Positions 55,771-64,000 of a stretch of DNA of 64,000 nt are shown piece by piece. The first letter of the stretch is position 1; every line of letters begins with the position of its first letter. The notes under the pieces were generated by a model, which worked only from the letters and a program-made list of their open reading frames with translations, did not search any database and was not told where the DNA came from. The position numbers and the translations under genes were made by a program. This stretch comes from Nilaparvata lugens. Its lineage: Eukaryota; Arthropoda; Insecta; Hemiptera; Delphacidae. The stretch spans positions 15,998,635 to 16,062,634 of the forward strand of contig NC_052505.1 in the NCBI RefSeq assembly GCF_014356525.2, read 5' to 3'.

Positions 55771-58700
55771 CTGCAATCAAACACATAACATTTATTATAA
55801 TAATTAACGAATTAGATATTACGTCTGGTTGGCCTGGAGCGGCCTCAGACAAATGAAGATGCTAGCAAAAATGCAAGATACTATTGATGGTACATGGAAA
55901 TTTAATTTAACATCAAATTACTATCTGTCTCTGACTCCAGATTACACTCTGACTGTGCCCAGATTACAATGTTTCTGCAATCACACACATCATATTAATT
56001 TATTACAAATAGAATCACTATAGTCGATTCATTGAAAGAAGAGCCAACAATAACATACAGCTTTCATTTGTGTGCGAATGACTCATATCCATTGTTAATT
56101 AATGTTCATTTTTCTACAGAAAACAATGGAATGTTCACAATACCACAGTGAGGTGCACGTTATAATGGCAGTGGAGAAAGATAGGAGAACAACGTTGCCG
56201 ATCCTCAGTCTTGTCAAGGTTTTCTATAGACGGTAGCAGATACAGGTTTATTGATGTAAAATTAACGGTTTATTCTCGTTAAAAATAATCAATTATGTTT
56301 AATTAAGCAAGAGATTATTTTTCCAATGATTTCAAAATGAATTTTCATAATTAAGATGAAATATGTTGTTAATTAATTGTTAGAAGACGATATGGCAACA
56401 GACCAAAGAGAGGAAGAGATAGAGCTATTCGCTTTGTTGAATGAAACGAAAGGATAGCAATATCATTGCTAATCAAACACTATCATTATACCTCACTGAG
56501 ATCTAGATGTTAAATGAATGATCTAAATAATGTTAATACCTATTGCAGGTTGAATTGTCTGCTGTCATGCAGGAAGCTATATCGAATGAAATGGAAGAAC
56601 AGTTATCAAATTTTCAATAGTTACAATATTTACGAGTAAGGCTAGTTTCACATTCATTCGGTTCGTTTCGTTTTCGGCAAATTCCGATAAGTGTGAAACG
56701 GTAATTCGGTTTGAATTCGGTACCGAATAGAAACCGCATAAAACCGAACGCCCACTTGACTCTTATAAATTCCATCAGGTTTCAATTCGTTGCTAGCGAG
56801 AGGTTACTTTCACACACTTTTGGTTCGGTTCGGTTCGTTTCGTTTTCGGCAAATTCTGATAAGTGTGAAACGATGATTCGGTTTGAATTCGGTACCGTAT
56901 AGCAACCGCATAGCACCGAACGCCCCCTCGACACGAATAGGTTTCATTATATTCGAATTCGTTGCTAGGGAAACAGGAAAAAACAAAGTCTTTTACACAC
57001 GCTTGCCTTTTATGTTTTTATTTTAACCTGATATCGTGATTATCTGTTTCAAAAATTTCCAAGTCAAAATCATATAGTCAATTCATTTCTGTTAGTTCAC
57101 AGAAACATTTCTTTCTCAATGAATAGTTTGCTGAAAAAATATGAAAGATAATTATAAATTAAAACTTAGGGAGAATTTTTTTTTTTTCTTCGAATATTAC
57201 ATGATTTTATCAATGGAGAGAAGAGATGAAGTTTATATACCATGTGTCAAAACAAGGAACAAATTTTCATTTTAAAAAAATAATTTCTCTGAACATCCAA
57301 AATTAACATAATCAAAAAGAAACTATTAAAATAATTCACAATTTTTAATTAACTTTGAAATTTTGTTGTTCAAGAGATAACATCTTACAATTTAACACCA
57401 GCTGTTATTTTTTAATATACCAGCATGAACTGTGAAAATCCAAACACAGCTGTGTTTGAGAAGAAAATACCTAATTAGAACCGTACGAATTAAAACCTGA
57501 CATGTATGAAAGCCTCATTCGTTTTCGGTAACGAACCGAACCGAACCGAAAACGAACCGAATCGAATGAAACCGAAAGCGTGTGAAGCTAGCCTAATATA
57601 TTTCTATTCAACATGTGGCAAATGAATCGGAAAACGCTTCACATGAAGTTTTCCTGCTTGAGCGCTCGTTCCATCCTATATGAGAACTTGGATCGAGAGT
57701 TATCTCACATGAATCATATTCATTGATTAATTGAATATAAACAATAGTCTTAAACTCACAAAACAGTTGCAGTCAGTTGCAAGAATCAATGTAAATTTCG
57801 TATGTATTAAAGAGTCTATTAAACATTAGGTACTTTATTTTATCAAATAAAGATGAACTTACCATCTATTCCTACTATATCATGATTCGTTAACGTCCAT
57901 GAAGAGCAATGAAATAAAGAGAGCACTTTCATTTCTCAGTTTTGAATACACATTTTCGGTAGCTGATAATTGAATATATTTCATACTGATATTGATATCT
58001 TTGCTGTTGAAATCTCAAATGCATACTAAATTTTCTGCCGAAGACTTGAAACTACTGTAAGGTACTTTATTAACCATGATTTATTTATACGTGTCATCAT
58101 ACATAGAAGTAGCTCATGCATGGACACTTCCATTGATACAAAAACAACATCTAGCAGTTCTTTTGTGAACCATCAATGTTGATTTGATACGCATGATGTG
58201 TACTAAACCTTCATCTATATATAATGGCTTACATTGCTTTTCTTGAATTTTTTTTAATGATAGGAATTTACATTTAGTAGAGGGTAGCGCCATAGAATAA
58301 ACAATCTATATAGTATTTTTTATTGTGTCGATTATATATATTTTATTAGATTGTTATAGGTTGTTTATTCTATGGTAGGTAGCGGTTGTATCACTTTACT
58401 CTACATTTTCTCTACTCCAAGGACACATCCTAGTTTCAAGAGATCAACAACAATTGCTCTCCAATTACAATCCTTGAAGATCAAATGTTCAATATATGCA
58501 TCAATTAAGGAGTTAGGACTATGAATTTTGTATGCATTATCAATCATTATTTATATATAGAATTGTTCATGTATTCTCAGATAAGTTAACTTCTAGGCGT
58601 GGGCTACCTGGTACTCTTATTAATCAAGGAATGAAAAATCTAATTTCAACATTTATTGAAACATGTTGTGAATAAAGTGTTTTCGATAAAGGGTACTTAG

Positions 58701-61700
58701 ATATTTTATTTGATGATAGTAAGTTGTTTGACTCACCTAGATGTCTGGAAATTGAGATTGTTCTTCTCCATATTGGCTTGAATTATTTGTAGTAGTTGCT
58801 GCCTCTGCAAAGAGCTTGATCGCTTCTTATTCCGACCACAGCAGGTTCCCGATGACGGCGAATTGCCTGGGTGTCCCAAGCGGCTGAAAACAAAAAAATA
58901 TATATATTTTAAATGAAAATTCAATTCACCTTCATTTGATTAATATTTATATAATTGAATACACCCAATATTTGATTAAAATTTCAATATCTAGAGGGAC
59001 TTACCGTTTTTTTTTTAATTTTAGCTTCTTAGCTAAAAATTAAAGTTCATTAAATTTAATTAATAAAATTGACTTCTTCTTAAACCAAGTAGCCTACATT
59101 TTCGATTTTTTTGTGAAAGATTTGTACTATATTCCACAAGCTAGTTTTACAATAGCTTCTATTTTCAATAACTTCATTTTCAATAATAACTTCTCTATTT
59201 TTCAATATATTTCTTCTGTTGAAGAAACATTGTATTTTATCTACTAAATTCAATTAGGTTGGGCTATTCAATTTATTTAATATTCTAATTTCAAAATCTT
59301 AATGTATCGAGTCCCAGAAAGTGTCAATCTCTTCGTAAACCTTGGAAGAACACTATAATCTCCTGGAATGTACCATAATACCCAAAGTGAATTGAGGAGA
59401 ATTTAATTTACCGAGGCTGGTTTTAAGCCTTAATTTCTTCAAGATTTCATTACGTCAAATTCCAGTTTGTCATGTATACAATTCGTATTCTACAACACAA
59501 ACTTTTCCCCAGTGCAAAGCACGGGTTACCTGCTAGTCTATTGTGAAAAATAGACTACTGTTGATTTGACCATAGACGAATATTGGTGCAATTATTACGC
59601 TATCTTTTCACTATGATTCGACTGACCTGTTGATGAAGTTGAGCCGCGAGTTGAGTGGGGGCGGCTGGTCATCGTCGTCGGAAGCGGCAGAGACGTCCGC
59701 CTCACGGTCCTCGCTGGGGGCGGAACTGCTCACACTGTGCCGCCGCCTCCGGTGGGCCGCCGGGCGCCGCCTCTCGCGGATCGTCACATTCAGGTCGCGC
59801 TTGTAGCGGGGCGGAGGCGGTGGTCCCCCCTTTAGGCAACCGCCCCCGCCTCCGCCTCCACCACCCCCCTTCTGGTCGGGCGACACGGTCAGCTTTACTT
59901 TGATGGTTTTGCTGCCGTAGTGCGGTACTTTGATCGAAGAGCCCAGAGTCTCATAGATTGTCGTCACTAAACCGGCAATGTCCTACAAACAAACACACAA
60001 AGTTTGTAAAACAATATACATCTTATAGCACCCTTTATTCTATGAAAAACTTTAAAATAGTTGAACAAATAGTTTCGGTTTACACCATCTTCAGGTTTTA
60101 CAAAAAGTTTGTTATTAGTCAATAATATTAAAATTAATTTAAAACACTTTTTCTCTTTAGCTTTAAGTTAGTTTTAGTTTTGACTTTTTCATGTATGTTT
60201 TGGAAAAAATAAATGATTGATTGATTGATTATGGTGAGGCATACCATAGAGAAAAGATAGCTTACGAAGATATCGAATGTTATAGGTGGTTTGTGTTCCA
60301 AATTTCAAGCCGATTACTGTCGACTACTATCTATTTTGGCCAGAGTGAGAACGGCAAAGTATGAGAGATACTACCAGCGTCACATAGCTTCAAAAAAAGG
60401 AACTATTAGGACTATCGGCTTGAGTTGACAGTGAAATTTGGAACATAAACGCCCTTCACCATGGGATATCTTCTAATGCTATATTTTCTATATGGGGATA
60501 GTTATGATATGGAGGATATCTCTGTTTGTTGAGTTCTCAGTTCCAATGTTCAATAATTAATCAACTCATCAAGTACAGAACCTTTTTTGACCATTATTTT
60601 CGAGAACTGAAGAAATTAACAATTGGGGTGACACTCACTTCATCAAAATCTCATCAAGACCGAAATTAAATACACAGAAACTTCAATTATTGAAGAGAAG
60701 ATTGTGGATTCATAGGTTGTGGACAGTAGTCTGTTTCTTTGTCCTTAAGTTGATTATAAATGATAAATAAATAAATAATGACTTCCATTTTTAAATTGAA
60801 ACGAAAAATAGGGTTGGAACAATGATGGAAGTGTAGCCTACTGCTTTTCCTAAGATGAATCTCATTCTTCCATATAATTTTATGATAAGATTGAGTTATA
60901 AGAAAACAAGGCAAACGAGCGTACTGAAAGAATTGTCCGAACAATTGTAAAAACAATAGAAATTATTCATTTAACAAAATTTTAAAGGTAGGATGCTCTC
61001 CTTTTTCTGCACGCTACAATAGAAATATGGAAAGTTCAATCTGCTTTGTAAAGTACAGGAACAAAAATTGAAAACACTGAAAGCATTCTTTCTTTTAAAA
61101 TGAATTTCATTTTTATTTTCCCATTTTTTAAACTCTGAAAGCTTACCTTCGAATAAAAACCCCTTCTACAAAAGACCATTTCAGTCTACTGAATAAAATG
61201 ATTACTATTTACTTGTAAAGATCGAAAAGAAAAAGCATTATTTAATTTTGCTTTGATCCTTCCAAGTCAATAGTCATATTTTGTATACAGGACACTGGAA
61301 TAGACTTTGTAGAAAGGGTCTCTCTTTGAAGGTAAGCTTACGAAGCAAACATGCAAAAGTAATGAAATTCATTCATGGAATCTAATTGTATTCTAGTAAA
61401 AAATTATGAAGAGTTTCTGATCAAGAGGTTGAGTTTGGAAAGAGAGATTCAGTAGTGCTCTTGCCGTCTTGTCAAAGCATTGTACTGGAATCTGGGCCGC
61501 AACAATGAGATGTAGAATTGGAACGAAAAGAATCAGAAAGAATGGCTTAAAATGAGATGTAGAATCGGAACTAAAAGAATGAGACCAGTGAAAGCAGTCC
61601 ATAACAATGAATGATATCAGACAATGGACTTTTAATAATCTCCAGTGTTCTTTACTCCCTTTGTTCAGCATGCATCTCATTTGATCGAGGAGTCTTTCCG

Positions 61701-62504
61701 AGTTATTTGTCTGTCTTTATTCAAAGACATCACCTTCCAGTGCTCAAGTGCACAATAGAATAAGTATTTTGGGGCGGGAGCGCATTCTGATTAGCTTGGA
61801 TATTGTTAGACTCTTTGAGAGAGATTCGTTGTACTGTTCCAAACTTCATGAGCTTCTATTGTACTACGGTTGGGAGATATTTTGAAACATTTCAGAAGTC
61901 AATCATTGATGCAATGGACAGTTGAATTGAATATAAATATTACTAGAATTGAATAGACTTAAAACGTTGTCAAAAATCCACTTTAATAAAAATTAATATT
62001 TTACAGGAGCATGCTTTCGTGTGTGCTCACACATCATCAGCTGTAAGTTACAGTGTGTACTGTGAGCACACATGAAAGCATGCTCCTGTAAAATATTAAT
62101 TTTTATTAAAGTGGATTTTTGACAACGTTTCAAGTCTATTCAATTATGGAAAAGTTCCACAACATCAACATTCACGCTACAATATTAGGTACTAGAGTTT
62201 GTACCTTTCTACTCCACTTCAAAACTAGTGATTTTCTGTACTTAGTTGACTAGGAACAATTTCTCTTTCAATAGACTGTATTACGTACAAACTTGTGCAC
62301 TCTTTCAAAAGTTCTTGACCTTTCTTAAGATCAACCACACTTGATCATAAACCTCTTGTTCTCTTGTATGAATTATATAAAAAAGTTACTCACATCTTTG
62401 GTAATCTTGCCATGTCCGTCGAAGTCATATAGTGTAAACGAGAATTCTTGACGATCTTTGGCTCCATCTCCACCATTTTCCACACTGACATCACATTCAA
62501 AGCC
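55392..62504 (-). CDS. nkd: Naked cuticle (Wnt antagonist), 3' five exons to stop
   Basis: Naked cuticle is an EF-hand protein that binds Dishevelled and damps Wnt signalling. Exons in transcript order are 62504-62394, 59982-59627, 58883-58737 and 55770-55392 with TAG at 55394; all phases join, giving four coding exons in this window. Landmarks are EFSFTLYDFDGHGKITKDD (EF-hand), LVTTIYETLGSSIKVPHYGS then KTIKVKLTVSPDQK (a core conserved in the family), LLQIIQANMEKNNLNFQTS, and the C-terminal His-rich HEHHHIHEYIHHHYHHYQD. The start lies right of the window. About 330 codons are present. Confidence 0.95.
55955..55990. repeat. Duplicate of the nkd acceptor junction
   Basis: GTGCCCAGATTACAATG then TTTCTGCAATCACACACAT repeats the last-exon boundary at 55750-55786 with small changes. 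Confidence 0.88.
56145..56498. repeat. MITE family 2, copy f
   Basis: Left CACAGTGAGGTGCACGTTAT; right end decayed (TATCATTATACCTCACTG). Confidence 0.75.
56638..57595. mobile_element. Terminal-inverted-repeat element with GTTCG-rich subterminal repeats
   Basis: Ends TAAGGCTAGTTTCACA and complement of TGTGAAGCTAGCCTAA. A block with GTTTCGTTTTCGGCAAATTC and GTGTGAAACG occurs twice (about 56660-56720 and 56820-56900). No transposase seen. Confidence 0.8.
57855..57946. repeat. Inverted partner of 55052-55142
   Basis: Lies in the last nkd intron; see the finding on the possible hairpin. Confidence 0.9.
58290..58375. repeat. Small palindrome
   Basis: CCATAGAATAAACAA pairs exactly with TTGTTTATTCTATGG. 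Confidence 0.85.
58737..58883 (-). CDS. nkd: nkd exon, basic/helical segment
   Basis: Encodes RLGHPGNSPSSGTCCGRNKK and LQRQQLLQIIQANMEKNNLN, then FQTS. Phase 2 at both ends. Confidence 0.94.
58884..59626. other. Noncoding nkd intron
   Basis: AT-rich; near 59510 CCCCAGTGCAAAGCACGGG with CTGCTAGTC resembles the end of a common dispersed repeat. No exon seen. Confidence 0.4.
59627..59982 (-). CDS. nkd: nkd exon, conserved core plus Gly-rich insert
   Basis: Encodes DIAGLVTTIYETLGSSIKV, PHYGSKTIKVKLTVSPDQKG, a run of ten Gly, a Pro run, YKRDLNVTIRERRR, an Arg/His cluster and an acidic Ser stretch. Very GC-rich. Phase 0 in, 2 out. Confidence 0.96.
60245..60494. repeat. MITE family 1, copy f
   Basis: Inverted ends CATAGAGAAAAGATAGC and complement; inner AACATAAACGCCC and CCATGGGATAT as in the other copies. 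Confidence 0.85.
61948..62145. repeat. Palindromic element (GTCAAAAATCCAC family)
   Basis: Arms of about 90 bp: ATTGAATAGACTT, ACGTTGTCAAAAATCCACTT, ACAGGAGCATGCTTTC with complements. Confidence 0.9.
62394..62504 (-). CDS. nkd: nkd exon, EF-hand
   Basis: Encodes GFECDVSVENGGDGAKDRQE and FSFTLYDFDGHGKITKD. The loop DFDGHGKITKDD keeps acidic residues at positions 1, 3 and 12 but has His and Lys at 5 and 7, so calcium binding may be weak. Phase 0 both ends. Confidence 0.95.
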
Positions 62505-63039
62505 CTGCAACAAATTTTTCATAAGACTATGGTTTTACAAAATGTTTTCAGATTCATAAAATATAATAATACAGTATAAGAAATTGTATTTTATTCATGA
62601 TTCATTGACTTCAACAACCTATCAGTTTGGTTTCACGAGAGAAGGATTCGAAATAGAAGAAGGTTTTTGATAATAGAATAACAATCAGTTTTGATATTTT
62701 GTCAATGAAAGTTTCTCTTCACATACCGGTATGTATTTTGGAAAATATTCAACTATGTATTTCATTTATTTATTGAGAATTTTCTGTCTTCTGTGATAAT
62801 AGCCTATGCTTTGTAGAATAAAATAAGTATATGATCTTATCTTATCTTGAAATTTACAGAGAAAACTATAATCAAATTTCAATTTTTATTCAAGTGACAT
62901 AGGGTGCATAGGGTTCACTTATGCCACTAGGATTGGTTGGGGTCCTATGCCAATGAATACGAATTGGATCATTACCACGATTACATATGCCTATTTTATA
63001 TAGATAGAAGACAAGCTCACAAGTCCTACAGCAGTTTTT

Positions 63040-64000
63040 ACTTTCCTTGCCCTACTACCATAGGTAAGGAAAGTATTGCTTTCCAAAAAAAATTAAGGTA
63101 CCCCAATTTCAAGTTTTCTATACGTTTCAAGGTCCCCTGAGTCCAAAAACATGATTTTTGGGTATTGGTCTGTGTGTGTGTATGTGTGTATGTGTGTGTG
63201 TGTGTATGTCTGTGAACACGATAACTCCATTCCTAATTAACCGATCGACTTGAAATTTGAAACTTAAGGTCCCTATACCATGAGGACCCGACAATAAGAA
63301 ATTCAATAAAATTCAATTCAAGATGGCGGAAAAAATGGCGGATAATTACTAAAAAACCATGTTTTTCACGTTTTTCTCGAAAATGGCTCTAACGATTTTC
63401 TTCAAATTTATATCATGGATAGCTATTTATAAGCCCTATCAACTAGCATAAGTCTCATTTCTGGGAAAATTTCAGGAGCTCCGTAATATTCTTGAGAAAA
63501 ATGGCGGATAATGACTAAAAATCCATGTTTTTCACCGTTTTCTCGAAAACTGCTCTAACGATTTACTTCAAATTCATACCATGGATAGATATTCATAAGC
63601 ACTATCAACTGGCATGAGTCTCATTTCTGGGAAAATTCCATGAGCTCCGTTATATTCTTGAGAAAAATGGCGGATAATGACCAAAAACCAGGTTTTTCAC
63701 GGTTTTCTTGAAAACGGCTCTAACGATTTTCTTCAAATTCAAGCCATGGGTAGCTATTCATAAGTCCTATCAAATGACATGAGTTTTTTCCTTGGAAAAT
63801 TGCAGGAGCTCCGTAATATTCTTGAGAAAAATGGCGGATAATTACTAAAAAACCATGTTTTTCACGATTTTTTCAAAATAACTTGACCGATTTTTTTCAA
63901 ATTCATACTCTGTATAGTTATTTATCAGCTCTATTAACTGGCATGAGTCTCCTTTCTGGGAAACTAATGGGGGGTCCACCCCATCCTTGAGAAATGGACT
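63040..64000 (+). mobile_element. Microsatellite-bearing element, copy 3 (runs off the window)
   Basis: Starts ACTTTCCTTGCCCTACTACC; GT repeat at about 63170-63206; then the shared CACGATAAC... block and the tandem array below. Confidence 0.88.
63335..64000 (+). repeat. Four tandem units of about 166 bp
   Basis: ATGGCGGATAAT recurs at 63335, 63501, 63667 and 63831. Each unit carries TTTTTCACG, CTCTAACGATTT and CAGGAGCTCCGTAATATTC. Confidence 0.95.

Larger units (their letters stand above)
59983..62393. other. Noncoding nkd intron
   Basis: Holds a MITE family 1 copy, a palindrome (61948-62145), a GATT run at about 60215-60230, and a short direct repeat (AATGAGATGTAGAAT at about 61504 and 61550). 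No exon seen. Confidence 0.45.

Noticed and set aside
55419..55856. Plus-strand ORFs of 104 and 145 codons
   Set aside because: They are the antisense of the GC-rich nkd exon, whose minus-strand reading matches the family.
59655..59903. Plus-strand ORF of 82 codons
   Set aside because: Antisense of the nkd core exon.
63335..64000. Regular repeats that look like a CRISPR array
   Set aside because: Whole 166-bp units are repeated, with no unique spacers, inside a eukaryotic element.

Overview
The window is animal nuclear DNA, AT-rich and crowded with nested mobile elements, with three spliced genes read by eye from splice signals and protein similarity. I infer an insect and most likely a hemipteran, probably a planthopper such as Nilaparvata lugens. 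The reasons are an intact SID-1-like dsRNA channel gene (a family missing from Drosophila), an insect-like naked cuticle gene, and the style of the short repeats. The species call is inference; no search was run.

Layout. (1) About 1 to 23,000, minus strand: ten in-frame exons of muskelin (discoidin, LisH/CTLH and kelch regions). Exon 1 was not found and the 3' end lies left of the window. Its introns hold a jockey/CR1-type reverse transcriptase, a P-like THAP element inside a mariner-type terminal repeat, several MITE families, two further mariner-like elements and SINE pieces. (2) About 23,400 to 26,000: a decayed retrotransposon, then a short low-repeat stretch that may hold the promoters of muskelin and sid-1. 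(3) 26,033 to 50,709, plus strand: a complete 17-exon sid-1-like gene of about 775 codons with every intron phase consistent. Its introns carry a tRNA-derived SINE with a perfect target-site duplication, long palindromes, tandem arrays and microsatellites. (4) 50,710 to 55,391: noncoding DNA between two convergent genes. (5) 55,392 to 62,504, minus strand: the last five coding regions of naked cuticle (nkd), from the EF-hand to the His-rich C terminus; the 5' part lies right of the window. (6) 63,040 to 64,000: a microsatellite-bearing element with an internal 166-bp tandem array.

The genes have separate known roles: muskelin is a subunit of the CTLH/GID ubiquitin ligase, SID-1 proteins carry dsRNA across membranes, and Naked cuticle inhibits Wnt signalling through Dishevelled. 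Nothing shows that they work together. I found no convincing new gene system. The most informative non-genic signals are nested insertions that can be resolved to the base, tandem duplications placed against splice sites, and long hairpin-forming palindromes inside transcribed introns.
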